Shown here: piece by piece, positions 24,897-36,449 of the stretch
How the letters are laid out: each line of letters opens with the position of its first letter
How positions within the stretch are numbered: the first letter of the stretch is position 1
NCBI GenBank assembly: GCA_025738555.1
Contig: JAOVFP010000022.1
Coordinates: forward strand, 496,001 to 560,000
DNA: 64,000 bases
Reading direction: 5' to 3'
Source: Cyathus striatus
Taxonomy: Eukaryota > Basidiomycota > Agaricomycetes > Agaricales > Nidulariaceae
Notes under the pieces: model-generated
What the model saw: the letters and a program-made list of their open reading frames with translations, nothing else
What the model was told of the DNA's origin: nothing
The model's database searches: none
Translations under genes and position numbers: made by a program

Positions 24897-26998
24897 TTAC
24901 TTCTTCTTTAAACCAGATCCTTTCTTAGTCTTCCCCCCTTCTGCCTTCTGCTTCCCCTTTCCAGCATTAATATTTTTCTTTCTCATAATCCAATGTTCCA
25001 AGTCCACTCGAGTAAAACCTGCTGTCTTCTCCAAGCCCCATAACTCATGGGTTGTCTTAGCATCAGCATCAGGAGGGGTTGTGCTGCTCAGCCACTCTTC
25101 CATGTCTGGGTAGCTAGATATAACTTTAAGGACTTTATCCCAGTGATGCCAAGAGGTTCCAGCTGCTCCAAACATCCTATACAAGTCCTTAGTAATTGGT
25201 TTGTCCATATCAGCAGGCCACATCTGTGGGTTTGTTTCTACCAAATTCTTGACTCATTGTACCTCTTGGTAGATCTTTCAGGCTATCTGAATGGACCAAT
25301 TCTTATGTCCAAGAAGAGACTTGTCCACTTTATAAATGGAGATAATGAGCTCTTGCTTCTTAATAAGTCCTTCAAAGATATCAGGATTGTCCTCAGTAAT
25401 AACAGATCCAGATCCAGAGGCATTGTCACTGCTCTTAGATGTCGTTGATGATCCAAAGGTACTGCCTACACTTCTTGCTAAGTGGAAATTCACATCCTTT
25501 ACAGAGATCTAAGCAATCATAAGAAATTTGACATAAATATAAGTAAAATCACATTACAGCAGCCAGATATAGTGCCATATCACTCATCCTTGAAGTCCAC
25601 TTAACAGTATCAGTGGTTTCAATATCATTGAAATGTTCAAAGATAATCCAGATTCCACAGTCAGTGTCAAAATACATAATAAGCCTATTTTGAGCTATAT
25701 AATATTAGTCAACAAGTAACTTTAAGTCAAGTTAATCTTACACTTAATAATAGGCATTCATTTTGCAACTGAGTCCAATACTGCTTTAAGACAAGAGTTT
25801 ACCACAGCTGGTACAGCTTGGGGTGGTACTTCAGCATTCAATAAAGTTGGGTTGAAAGAGGGAGATTCATCAGAGAGTGTAATGTAAACAAATCCCTTAG
25901 GGTCTACAGTCATGGATGAACTTTCATCCATGTTATTGGCAAATGTAAAGTTATTTCCTTGAGCTCATCCTTGAAGTATGCCTCCTATAAATTTTTATCA
26001 GCAATTCTATTACTAAGGCAATAGTAAGGTGCAAATACCAGTAGCCCTGGATGCACCTTTCAATTCTTCCTTTGTAGGTACAGGTTCAGAGGCTAATGCA
26101 GTGTCTACAAGCATTTTAGCAAAGGTACAAATAAATATATAACACATATCAATATCCATTGCCTCCACAACAGCCACATTGTTCTCATCCCCTTTCTCTA
26201 CCTCTTCCCCTTCCTCTCCTTTATCATCATCATTGTTGTCAACATCAACATCATCACTACCATCTTTATCTTTATATTCCTCATTGCTATCCTGACTTAC
26301 ATTCTCAGTTCCACTGCCATGTTCAACCTCCAAGTTATTGTCCTCAGATTCACTTGATTCACTTGGAGTTGTAGCCAAGACTTCAGAAGTCCTAGTAATC
26401 TCAGAAGCTCTGGTTATCTCAGAAATCCTGGTAGTCTCAGAGGCACCAATAGTCTCAGAAGCACCAATAGTCTCAGAAGCCTCAGTAGTCCCAGAGGCAC
26501 CAGCAGTCTTGAGCTGTACAGGTGGTGCAATTGAAATAGCCATTTCCTGAAGTTTCTTCATAGCACTAGAATTATTGCATTAGAAAAAACTTAGTGCAAT
26601 AAAATAGATACTTATGCCTTGGATTTATCTTTATTAGCTGCATCACTTGCAGCTTTGTCTTCCTTTTCTTTGTCACCAGCAGTTTTACTTAAAATGAAGT
26701 CAGACATTGAACTTTGAAAATCAATTACAACAATTAATACATACCACCCACCTCTCCCCCTCTATTTCCCAACTCTTCCCTTTCCACCATCTCCCTTTCC
26801 CTGCTTTGCACTGTTATCTGCTGCTTCTTCATCAGCTGTAATAGCAGGTTTCTTGGTAGCTGGCTCAGCTGTGGTATCTACAGTAGATTGTGTATGTTTG
26901 TAGCCTTCAGAGACAGGGGGCTCCATGCGAACCAAGCCACTGTGAGAAGTTGGTGGTGAGACTGGAGCATTGGTTTTTTTGCTGTTTTGAGATGGCAT
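24897..26998 (-). pseudogene. ORF1 of element B, KDZ companion protein
   Basis: Starts MPSQNSKK at 26,998 with a Pro/Ser-rich, basic first exon (SPPTSHSGLVRMEPPVSEG … KGDGGKGR). It then has a Ser-Glu repeat region (SETIGASETIGASETTRISE), an acidic stretch (VDVDNNDDDKGEEGEEVEKG) and the family motif PTKEELKGAS. The next exons are damaged but keep PKGFVYITLSDE and PSFNPTLLN at about 25,900, CGIWIIFEHF at about 25,650 and LYLAAV at about 25,570. The C-terminal part has YRMFGAAGTSWHHWDKVLK, PDMEEWLS, LWGLEKTAGFTRV and a Lys-rich tail ending LKKK at 24,897. It lies about 150 bases upstream of the transposase in the same direction, as in element C. Function unknown. Confidence 0.68.
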
Positions 26999-27059
26999 AT
27001 TTGATGTTGAAAATACAGTTGTTAATGGTTAAACAAAGCAATAGTTGAACAATATTGAA

Positions 27060-30000
27060 ATAAGAGATGGTGGTTGAGAGTTAAGTGGGGGGCAACACAA
27101 TGAATAGTCCTTCAACAGCCCATGCTCCATGTGTGCACACATGTCACATCTTCTGATCTTGTTTAAAATTATCTTGACATGCACCCATCACATGAGAATT
27201 AATTCTATTGATGGATCTATACTAAATTTAACTATAAATACACTAATCTTACACATGAAACACCACTGGAAAGCTAGCCATGACCATATGACCAAGTGTG
27301 CAACAAGGGGAGAGGCAAGGAACAGGGGGGGTCATAGGGCTTGAAAACGGGACTCAAATATGGCTACCAGAATGTTGCCAGAAAGCTAGCCATGATGACA
27401 TGGCCAAGCATGATGATGGGGAGGGGCGAGAGAGGGAGGGGGAAAGGGGACCACCAACCACCTTAACACCTCTTGTTCCCATGCTACACTGAGTCTCCCA
27501 CCCTGCACTATGGGCTTAAACCAAATTAGCGAGCAAATAGAATATGAATAAATATAGAATGCAAAGACATACCAAGGCAGTTCATGCACCACTTTTTGGT
27601 GTTGACAGGGGAGATAATGGGGTGTTAAGGGTGGTAGCTGTTGGGTTGGGGGTGGAATAGAAGCCAGTGTCATTTCTGGCCATTCAAGCTGTTAGGGTGA
27701 GTGGAATGGGGGGAGGGGAGGGGGGATATGTACACATGTTCTATGGTTGGAACAAATAACATGGTGGTAGGCCTACATGTATTGTCAGCAAAATGAGAAA
27801 AATAAAAAAAAGATTGGCCTCACCTCATAAACCTATGCCCAACTGGTATCTGCGAACCCCCAACATGTACACATGTGCCCTATCATCCTTGAGCCTCAGA
27901 CCCCTCTAGCATGGTGCACATACACCCAGCCACATCAATGCATGCATTGGAACAAGCAGTGATGCCATGTCAATGCATGCACATAGGTGTACATTGACAA
28001 TGGGCTTATGCATAGGGGGGTGGCCTAAGCATGTGGAGAGGAGTGTTGGTGTCATGATGCAGGGGAGGTGGGGGGCTGGATGGCATGGTGTTGATGCTCC
28101 CTGCACAGTACATGCATCCTAACCATCTTCAAAATACCCTAACACAGCGGACACACACTCAGCATTGTAAAATCCCCCCTAGCACATACACACATGGACT
28201 CAGCATCCCCAAATCCCCCTCCCCTCCAGCACCTACACATGACCAACATTCCAAAATATGCTAGCACACATGCAAGGACATGCCTAGCATTCACAAGCCC
28301 CCCCCTCCCCAAGCACACATACACACACCTAGCCCAAGAAGCCAGAAGCTCCTGTGGGAGCAGAAGATGCAATCGATGATATGACATCAATAAGTCAGTT
28401 CAGGGGGCGGGGGTGGTAATGGGATGCTGAGAGAGGATGATGGTGGATGGAATGGATGCATTTCATGTTGATGGTACAACCCCCCGAGTCAGCACTGAGG
28501 TAATATGGCATCAACGTGAAATGTTGATGCTGGGACTGAAAGGGGTGGACATTGAGAAGGGTTGTTGTGGACTGACATTGAGAGGGGGGTTGTTGTAGAC
28601 TGTCATTGAAGTGGGTGGTAGAATGTGTTGCCATGCGTGAAGCTTTTACAAAGGGTTAGCATGGGGAGGGGGAAGGGAAGGGAGGGAGACATATCTGTTA
28701 GATATTCTGGGTTGCACAGCTTCTTTGACAGCTGTCACTTGTCACCTGTCATACTTGACGGTTCTGTGATTGACAGATCCTTGATTGACAGATATGTGAT
28801 TGACAGATTGACAGCTGTCAGTTACCTTAGTTACATGGACCTTGGTTGGGACTTTGGTAGACAGCCTCAGTATATATATACACTCTGTAACTTGGTAGTT
28901 GTTAACAAGTTTCCTCCCCATCTGTGTTTGTGTTAGTATTTGTGTTTGAGTTCTTGCTTCATTATCACTCTCATTCCTCTCAACCACCCTCTCTATTCTT
29001 TGTTGCTTCTGACAGTACCTGTGCCACTCAATCATTTGAGTACAACTATCCTCCAGCCTGCTGAGTGTGTTCAAGTATTTTGAGCACCCTAACACAGTGG
29101 ACACATGCTTAGCATCATAAACCCCCACATAGCACATACACAAACAGACTCAGCATCCCTGAATCACCCCCTCCAGCACGTACACGCATGACCAATGTCC
29201 CTGAATACACTAGCACACATGCAAGGACATGTCTAGCATTCCCAAGCCCTCCTCCCCCCCAAGCACATGTACACATGCCTAGCCCAAGAAGCTAGAAGCT
29301 CCTGTGGAAGCAGAAGACATGATCAATGATGGGGCATCGATAAGTCAATACAGAGGGATGAGAGTGGTACAGGAGGTAGAAGTGGCAGTGGTGGTTGATG
29401 ATGCTGAGGGACAATGGCAGATGGCAGAGTTGGAGTGGATAGGTTGAGTTGAGATGGTGTACTAATGCAGCATCAGTGACTTTCCATGGTGACAGTATGA
29501 CCCCCCAAGTTGGCACTGAAAGGGGTGGGCGACAAGAGATGGCCATGGTGGATTTACATTGAGGCAGGTAGCAGACACCACAAGTAGTGAAATGGAGGGG
29601 GGTGAAGGTGGGGAGGAGCATTGCAAGTGGCGAATGGTGAATAAACATGCAAGTGGGTAGCCTACACATAGTACATATTAGCATAATCATGACAACTAGA
29701 AAGATGGGGTGGGCTCACATCTTCAAATGCTGCATGTCCAGCTTGTTACTCACACACTAACCCACCATCTCGATTCAATTCCAAACATTATGTTGTGTGT
29801 CAATACAAGAGTGCATGTGGCATGATTTGAATGTGTGTAATCAATAAGGATATATCTGGATGAGAAGAATTAGCAGTGGGAACATACACATGTGACAAAA
29901 CAGACTTACCTAATAGTGATGACTCAATGAACAGGTGGTGGGAAGGGGTGCTTTGACAATGGTGGAAAAGGAGAGGTAGCAAATGATCCTGAAAAATACC

Positions 30001-30235
30001 AGTGAGATTTCATTGACTATTGATCTACTTCATAAAGAGAAACTTATCAAAACACATAAAATATGTCATGGAGACATAACATTTGAGAGGGAGAAGAGGA
30101 ATTGGAAGCAGAGATGCATGTGTGAGAGCTAGCCCATGGTGGTGGTGGTGGTAGTGGAGTGTAATGATGGTGGGGGTTGCATGGCAAGGCGAACATATGG
30201 GAAGCTATTGGTGGTTATAGGGCATAGAGTACTTA
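27060..30235. repeat. Array region upstream of ORF1-B, with a ~480-bp direct duplication
   Basis: No gene. About 28,134-28,620 and 29,086-29,580 are two direct copies of one segment (ACACTCAGCAT…, GCACACATGCAAGGACATG, TAGCCCAAGAAGC(C/T)AGAAGCTCC, ATCAATAAGTCA). Other parts are C-rich or G-rich strings (GGGGAGGGGAGGGGGG near 27,710). Several GACAGAT / TGTCACTTGTCA words lie at 28,730-28,820. The region takes the place of the minisatellites of the other elements. Confidence 0.6.
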
Positions 30236-30239
30236 GTAT

Positions 30240-30345
30240 TTACAAGGTCCCATGGCCTAGTGGTTAAATTGCTAATGTTTGTGAAAAGTCATGTGATTTT
30301 GCCAGGAGCTTCATTTGAACACCAGTCTGAACATTCTTTTTTTTA
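30240..30345 (+). ncRNA. tRNA-like Pol III unit of element B
   Basis: AAGGTCCCATGGCCTAGTGG is a good A-box context (TGGCCTAGTGG). About 50 bases further, CTTCATTTGAACACC is a weak B box, then an eight-T run at about 30,336. The unit is plainly related to the one at 59.6 kb (ATGACCTAGTGGTTAAAT). It points outward from the element, away from ORF1. Confidence 0.5.
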
Positions 30346-30364
30346 TATCATATACTATATATAG

Positions 30365-30485
30365 TAAGAGTAACATTCAATTTGCACTTCATGTGAACCA
30401 CACATGAATTTCACCTTTCTTTAGAGTGAACATGAATCCAGAATGTGAAATTTTCATGTGAAAATTAAGTGAATCTTTCACCTGA
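30365..30485. repeat. Subterminal words of element B, B-end side (TTCACATGAA)
   Basis: TATATAGTAAGAGTAACATTC followed by TTCATGTGAACCACACATGAA and similar words; this is the reverse complement of 59,400-59,585 in element J. It is truncated before the terminus. Confidence 0.75.
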
Positions 30486-30496
30486 AATTCTTCATA

Positions 30497-31287
30497 GAAC
30501 TGATAATGAAAGATTGGATTGGCTTCCCCCAGTTAATCACCAAGTAGCCCCAGCTCATGACAATCCTCCTGCAGCTAATATACATCGCAACAAATGAGAA
30601 AACTATTGTGTGGCACCAAGATATTATTGTGTAGAAACTATTTGTGCTCCATGTGGCATTGTTAAAGCATGGACTAAATTTACCAAGTCTGAAGGTCCAG
30701 TTCAAATTTTGGATTTTCTTAATATAGTATATCCTACTGAGGAATCCAGACCAAGTTATGTTTGCATTGATAAAGCTTGTGTAGTTTTACAAGTAGCTAT
30801 TTTAAATGGAGTATGGGAAATATGGAGGCATACATCTAGATTGATTGTAGACTCTTACCACTACATCAATCATCACACAACTGATTACATTTGCAGGAAA
30901 TGGTGTAATCCTGCACCTTTGAATGGTTCTGCACCAAATCTGGTAGTAGTAGAATATGATATAAATGGTAGACCCCATTATAAGAGAGCATTTAATACAC
31001 AAGTAAGTTCTTTTATTGCTGATTTATATTTACAATTAATAGTTTAATAGGCATGTGAACAACTCGATGCTTGGCTAGAAGGATATCAAAGTATTCTTAA
31101 TAGAATGACTGTGGCAAATTTTGACTGGACCATTCATGCTCTACTATTTATTCATACTCAGAAAGTTATTCAACATTAGCTTAATAAAGCTTCAAATAAT
31201 CCTGAGGAAGAGGAAGAGGAGCAAGCTGGTGATGAGTATGATAGGGAGGAAGAGGAAGAAGATATACCTGATGATCAGATAATGTAA
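30497..31287 (+). pseudogene. KDZ transposase, C-terminal third (element E)
   Basis: Encodes the last third of a CxC5/CxC6 KDZ transposase: WLPPVNHQ (shifted frame), RYYCVETICAPCGIVKAW, YVCIDKACVVL, VDSYHYINH, CNPAPLNGSAPNLVVVEYD and AFNTQ. An intron (GTAAGT … TAATAG, about 31,002-31,049) is followed by ACEQLDAWLEGYQSILNR and an acidic tail ending DIPDDQIM, stop at 31,285. One TAG interrupts the HTQKVIQH region. The 5' two thirds are absent; element B's words are fused to the break, so the deletion and the loss of B's terminus are probably one event. Confidence 0.85.
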
Positions 31288-31394
31288 TATTGAATAGCTC
31301 TCATTCTTAAGTTGATCTGTTATTTAATTATTGTAATATAAATTTCTTGTTGAGAGTTTTATAACTAATTGCACAAATAATTTTTGTCATTGTA

Positions 31395-31626
31395 GTTCTT
31401 GGACAATAGTCAGATGAGAGTAAGGTAAGAGTAAGGTGAGAGTAGGGTGAGAGTCAGGTGAGAGTCAGGTAAAAATCCAAGCTAATCTCAATACTAATAC
31501 AGGAAGTCTCAACTAACTCTCAACTGACTCTCAACTGACTTCTGAGACTTAGTTGAGAGTCAAATGATAGTCAGATGAGAGTCAGGTGAGAGTCAGGTGA
31601 TAGTCAGTTGAGACATGTGTGGGAGT
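31395..31626. repeat. Subterminal words of element E, A end (GAGAGTCAG)
   Basis: Repeats of GATGAGAGTCAGGTGAGAGTC with complementary CAACTGACTCTCAACTGAC. It matches the words at 4,160-4,480. The remaining 11 bases of the element follow the nested element, at 32,512-32,522. Confidence 0.8.
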
Positions 31627-32503
31627 TAAGGCTCCAACCATATGCTATACTATACCCTATATATAGGGTATTTACCCTATCTATATCTCTACACCTATAC
31701 CCAAATTCCTACCCTCTCTGTATATAGTATCTTATAGTGTATAGGGTAAGTACATGGTTAGACAATATTTGGAAATTTCTGGGACATTAGGCTTAGATAT
31801 TACTTCTTGCAAAGTATTTATTTGGCATTTATGACATATAAAGAGTTTCTCCTTACATATATGTCACTTAATTTGTGAAATTCATTGATTGCTTAGTATT
31901 GTTCTATTGTGTAAAATATAATTTAGTATATCTTTCAGTTTGTCTAAAAGTGATATTTGTTGAAATTGAATGTGCAGTGCTAGATGAAACTCACAGTAAG
32001 AACAAGAGCTTCAGTTAGTACTGTGTACAGAGACTTACTTAACAATTCTGGAAAACTGTAGTTGCTATTGTTGCTTCTAATGTGTATAAATTTATTTTTT
32101 TCCAGACACATATTCAATATACTAGCAACCTGGTACCACACTGCTCTATATTCATCTTAGCAATATATAACTACATGACTTCAGTGTTGTAAACTGAAGT
32201 GGCTGATGTAACATGACTGACATCCCTGTGCTGTACATACACATCTCAAACACTGATATTTTCTGAAGTCATTATAAGAGTTAAAAGTGATTTTATGAGT
32301 TAGTTATAGCAATGTAAAGCAATTATAAAGTACAATTAAAAGAGAAGGGTTGTAGTATGATAGATAGACAATATGTAGGGATATCTATGAACCCTATACA
32401 TTATACCCTATAGCCCTATTTATACTATAAATACACTATATCTACCCTATCCCTATAAATACTCCACTCAGGTGTATAGGGATAGTATATAGTTGGAGCC
32501 TTT
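31627..32503. mobile_element. TAAGG-ended non-autonomous element, 877 bp
   Basis: Left end TAAGGCTCCAACCATATGCT; right end, reversed, AAAGGCTCCAACTATATACT. Perfect 8-bp TSD GTGGGAGT (31,619-31,626 and 32,504-32,511), created inside the terminal repeat of element E. Subterminal runs of TATACCCTATATATAGGGTA-type sequence lie at both ends. The length of the TSD and the YARNG-like end fit the hAT superfamily. No coding frame. Part of a sister copy is at 48,383-48,460. Confidence 0.85.
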
Positions 32504-32522
32504 GTGGGAGTGACACATACAG

Positions 32523-34329
32523 CCTTATTGTTACAGCTTGTTCTAGCATTGTAATACACTCACCTCATCAATGTACATCCTCCCAACACCACCACACAGC
32601 CCACTACCAGTCCCCATTCCACACCATGGGCCCCCTGTGGGACCCAAAAAAGCTGCTATTAAATTGATTAGCACAACACACAAATGAATCGATGAGGATC
32701 CATGTGACAGACCTCTGGATTCACATAAACTCATTTCAAGAACTAATGAAATTGATCAGATCAAAATAACATCAGATGAATGAACTACTTGTATTACTTA
32801 CCAAGCTAAATATATATATCTACCAGATGTGTTGATGGCAGCACCTTTCATGTGCCCACAAGTATTCACATTATCAACAACAGGTGGACATTGAAGGGGA
32901 ACATATGAACTGGCACCTGTACAAATGTCAAGAACCATAACTCATTAGGCTAAAACAAAGAACTTATGCACAAACTAAAAGCAATGTTTCAGTGTCATGA
33001 ACTAGTGCCAGTGCTGAGGAATGAGATATACAGAAGCAAGAGGGAGAGCAGGATTAGAGACATGGCAGCAGTGCAGAACAAAAGGAGTCACATGTTGTCA
33101 GGCATGATTTTTGATTATATATAATGCATGCAAATGCACTGTATACCACAATTAAAGAAATTGCACTGTCATGTCACATGACTAAATACTTCACACCATC
33201 ACATGATACAATACACTACTAATCAAATATACCCAATACCATACATGAACAAACCAATACCTTACATGAACAAATAACTTTAAATCACCATTAAACATCA
33301 TACACATCAATAAATAATTGCTTGCACAAACAATGCACTAACAAAGAATAATATGACACTCTTTCATTGTGTTATTCATCCATTGTATAAAGACAATGAG
33401 AGACTATTTATATACAACTCCATTGTTTTCAATCCTATTGTTCATAATAAATGAACTGCATTGTACTATTCATCCATTATTTGAGAATATTGCAAAACTA
33501 TTTATATATGACACTATTGTTTTCACTGCCATTGTTCACACAATGGCAGATAGGTATCTATTGTTCACCACTCCATTGTTATAAAAATGGATTTCTATTG
33601 TTCTTGCCCAGAACAATGTAGCTCTTTATTTAGAACAATGTAATTCATTACACATTGTTCTAACATAAGCTATTGTTCTCTGCTGACTAACCCTCAAATA
33701 CCATTGTCCTGTATAGCCTCAGATCTAAAATCTATACTTGCACAATACTCATTTTGGAGAACAATGTAGGATGGTAGAGTGGGAATTGGATTACTAAGCA
33801 GGTTGGGAAAAGGTATATAAGGAGGGCAGTTTGGCAGTAGATAGATGGCTACCCACCCCCCAGTAGTCTCACCCATTTGTCATTAGTCATCAGCTATTAG
33901 TACAGTTTTATCAGCACAGCCAGTCCAGTCAGAAATAGTATCAGTATCAGCAATAGTAAACAGATCGGTCACAGTCACAGTCACAGTCACAGTCAAAGTA
34001 ACAGTCATAGTAATAGTTTAGTACAGTATCAGTATCAGTATCAGTATCAGAAGCAGAGAACAGTTTATCATTGTATACTTCAGTCATAGGTCCAGTCCTA
34101 AGCAAGTTAAGTATTGATATAAACAATATACACATCAAATATAGCATTAAGTCTATAGTGTGTACTATACCCCTTTCATTATACTTGTCATTATATACAG
34201 CCTTTGCTGTACATTACCCTTCATACCAAGTTTCATACAATTCATACAGCTTTTGCTGTACAAGAGGTTATAAACACTGTTTGAGTTCATGTGACAACAC
34301 CAAATAAATAAAGCAAAATAAGAACTAAT
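32523..34329. other. Element A body between its array and its word array
   Basis: Bases 32,523-32,640 continue the CTCATCAATGTACATCCTCC phrases of the array at 2,960-4,140. After that comes AT-rich sequence without a gene. Bases 33,350-33,700 hold loose words of the type CATTGTTC/GAACAATG. Bases 33,964-34,050 hold short tandem repeats (CAGTCA and CAGTAT). I could not find a clear tRNA-like unit here. Confidence 0.5.
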
Positions 34330-34638
34330 ACAACTCCATGGAATTCAACTTGTCCCTTATGGATTCCAGGTGGAGTCTGGTATAGCAAATACCTTTGGAA
34401 TTCTGGCTCAAAGGAGGAATTTGGCCAATAATCCAGATTCCATGTGGAATTTATCTGGAAAACACTCAGACTGGAAAACTAAAATTTGGCAGGTGTCTCT
34501 GCCAAAACAAGTCCACCCAGAGTCTAGATGGAGTCCATGGAATGGCTGGAAATTCTGTGGAAATTCCTCAGATTTCCAGGGAGTCCATGGATTCTGTCCA
34601 GACTCTGGACAGAATTTAGGGGGGAGGGTAAAGACCTC
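34330..34638. repeat. Subterminal words and B end of element A (GGAGTCC type)
   Basis: Words such as GGATTCCAGGTGGAGTC and GAGTCCATGGATTC in both orientations, then the terminus GGGGGGAGGGTAAAGACCTC. Similar GGAGTCC words occur at the left end of element F (37,340-37,540), suggesting A and F are of one subfamily. Confidence 0.75.
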
Positions 34639-35232
34639 AAATAAAGTCTGATTCAAATGGATAAGATGCAGGTCCTGATAATTGCCTGAGTTGAGGTGTA
34701 GTACCACCACCAAAAGTTAAAGGCAGTGCTGGTACTATATCAGCAATACTCTCCTAGTTATAGAGTTCAGAGTAAATTCTATAGAGCTTATAATATAAAA
34801 CTTACAGCTGATACAGAAATAAAGTACTTTCTCTTTTTATCTTTAACCCAAGGAACAACTTTATTTTCTCCAAGGATTTATGATATTTTCCTTTAAGTAC
34901 CCACATATCATTATCTTGAACATAAATAAAACAAGCTATACAAATATTAGTAATTAGTATATTGCATATTGTATATATTCGCATTGAATAGCAGTATACT
35001 CATACTCCACACATATATTGTGAAGGATATCTCCCAACTTGGTACCAAGTTACTGTGACACAACAAATGGTGGACTTTGCTTAGAATGGTCAGAGTATAT
35101 TACAACTTTTCCCATTACAGGGTCTGAATCTGACTCTTCAATATGCATAAATGTGTCCTTGGTACTATCAAAATCAGCAGAGTTAAATGTATTGCCAAGG
35201 GCTCTTCCTCTAGAAAATCTCAATCTTTTAAA
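34639..35232 (-). pseudogene. ORF1 fragment H, host of element A
   Basis: Keeps RGRALGNTFNSADFD (about 35,200), matching RGKAYGNTLNFADY of element C, then GKVVIYSDHS and, at about 34,900, FIYVQDNDMWVLKGKYHKSL, which matches the YVYExxxWNIL block of other copies. It is cut at 34,639 by the end of element A. It belongs to a further KDZ element whose array is at 35,385-36,420. Confidence 0.6.
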
Positions 35233-35384
35233 ATTGGTTTAGTAATATCTTTTATCAGTTTCAACAGCAGGCTTAGATGAATTTCTAAAATTTTAATTAG
35301 AAAGATTAATCTTAAAATATGCGAAATTTAGTGATATTTGACATTTCATATCTGAGCTAAACTATGAAGCTAAACTACAAATTA

Positions 35385-36420
35385 CTAGGGCATGGCTGGT
35401 ATGGAGGTGATCAATAAATAGAATACTGAGAAGTAATTCATAATGAATCACTTTCCACCAGCAATAGCTGGTATGGGGGTGATCAATAAATAGAACACTG
35501 AGAAGTGATTCATTATAAATCACTTTCTGGTGGCAATGATTGGTATGAGGGTGATCAAGATAAATAAAACACTGAGAAGTGATTCATAATGAATTGCTTC
35601 CCAGTGGCAATGGCTGGTATGAGGTAATCAATAAATAGAACACTGAGAAGTGATTTATAATGAATTGCTTCCCAGTGGCAAGGGCTGGTATGGAGGGGAT
35701 CAATAAATAGAACAGAGAAGCAATTCATAGTGAGCTCTTTACACTTAGCCAGGTGTTCTGTATGGATCCACACAGAATCCATACAGAATTTTTGGAGTCT
35801 GTGTGAAATCTGCACAGATTTGGCAGAGGTTTTTTTGGATCTGTGCAGATTCCACACAGAATCAAAAATTCCATGTGGATTACACAGAATTCTGCATTAC
35901 AGACCTGAAAAATTCTGTACAGATTCTGTACAGAAACCATACAGAATCTTATTATACTTATTTTCTTTTGGAAAATTAGAATAGAAAATTGTGTGACACT
36001 ATGTATTAAGCATGACACTAAGCATTGAGTGTTACACTAAGTATTGAGTGTGACACTATACATTAACTGTGACACTATGCATTATGTATAACACTAAGTG
36101 TTGAGTGTGATACTATACATTCCCATTCCATTGTTACATTAATCCACACAGAATTATCACCTCAAACAATAAAAATTACTACTATTGAAATTCTGCATGT
36201 TACCCACACAGGTCTGTATGGATCTGTATGGATTCCATGCAGATCCATACAGACCTCCAGGGGGAGTGTAAGTTACTGTTCATAGTGAATCACTTCCCAG
36301 CAGCAATGGCTTAGACCATGTCAAATGCACATGGCTGACATGGGGATGACAGATAAATAGAACACTGAGAAGCAATTCATTACAAATCACTTCCCAGTGG
36401 CAATGGCTGAGGCCACTTCA
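35385..36420. repeat. ~75-bp minisatellite upstream of ORF1-H, split by a nested element
   Basis: Units contain AATAAATAGAACACTGAGAAG, TGATTCATAATGAATCACTT and CAGTGGCAATGGCTGGTATG. Four to five units lie left of the nested element at 35,732 and about two lie right of it. Confidence 0.85.
35732..36278. mobile_element. Small KDZ-type element, 547 bp, AGAATCTGTACAGATTC words
   Basis: Left end GAGCTCTTTACACTTAGCC; right end, reversed, CAGTAACTTACACTCCCCC. Perfect 8-bp TSD TTCATAGT (35,724-35,731 and 36,279-36,286). The subterminal words are a new type, built on CAGATTCTGTACAGAATC and TATGGATCCACACAGAATCC. The centre has AGTGTGACACTA(A/T)RCATT repeats (35,985-36,120). Confidence 0.9.
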
Positions 36421-36449
36421 AATGCACATGACCTCCCTCACATAGTGTA

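Larger units (their letters stand above)
20552..30485 (-). mobile_element. KDZ element B, inserted in element E; B end lost
   Basis: Starts with the A-type end CAGTACTTTACACTCCCCC, followed by TTCACATGAA words (20,590-20,880), KDZ transposase (20,933-24,749), ORF1 (24,897-26,998), an array region (27.8-29.6 kb), a tRNA-like unit (30,240-30,345) and TTCACATGAA words again (30,365-30,485). The words then run directly into a transposase fragment of element E without the expected TIR. Compared with element J, about 200 bases including the terminus are missing, so no TSD can be read. It carries a non-autonomous element and a solo LTR inside its transposase gene. Confidence 0.75.
4141..32522 (+). 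mobile_element. KDZ element E, nested in A and itself carrying nested elements
   Basis: The left terminus GAGGTCAATACACTTAGCC and the right terminus (reverse complement CTGTATGTGTCACTCCCAC) fit the B- and A-type ends of the other KDZ elements. Flanking 8-mers CCTTATCA (4,133) and CCTTATTG (32,523) match at six positions and are probably a decayed TSD. GAGAGTCAG-type words lie just inside both ends. Inside, on the plus strand, are a tRNA-like unit (on the minus strand), a PHD-like gene, a C-rich array, ORF1 (7.18-8.65 and 18.84-19.10 kb) and the 3' part of a KDZ transposase (30.50-31.29 kb). The 5' part of the transposase is missing. Insertions of foldback I, an LTR-like piece, element B and the TAAGG element account for most of the 28.4 kb. 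Confidence 0.72.
1..34638 (-). mobile_element. KDZ element A, right part; its A end lies left of the window
   Basis: Outermost KDZ-type transposon of the left half. Its ORF1 runs leftward from 2,520, its minisatellite starts near 2,960 and resumes at 32,523, its GGAGTCC-type words lie at 34,330-34,620, and it ends at 34,638 with a B-type terminus whose reverse complement reads GAGGTCTTTACCCTCCCCC, the same as the right end of element C. The 8 bases after the end are AAATAAAG, a possible TSD whose partner is outside the window. The flank from 34,639 is an ORF1 fragment of another copy, so A inserted into that. The transposase should lie left of base 1. A is interrupted by element E (4,141-32,522). 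The B end is well supported; that the two sides of E are one element rests on the array similarity and the near-matching TSD around E. Confidence 0.72.
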
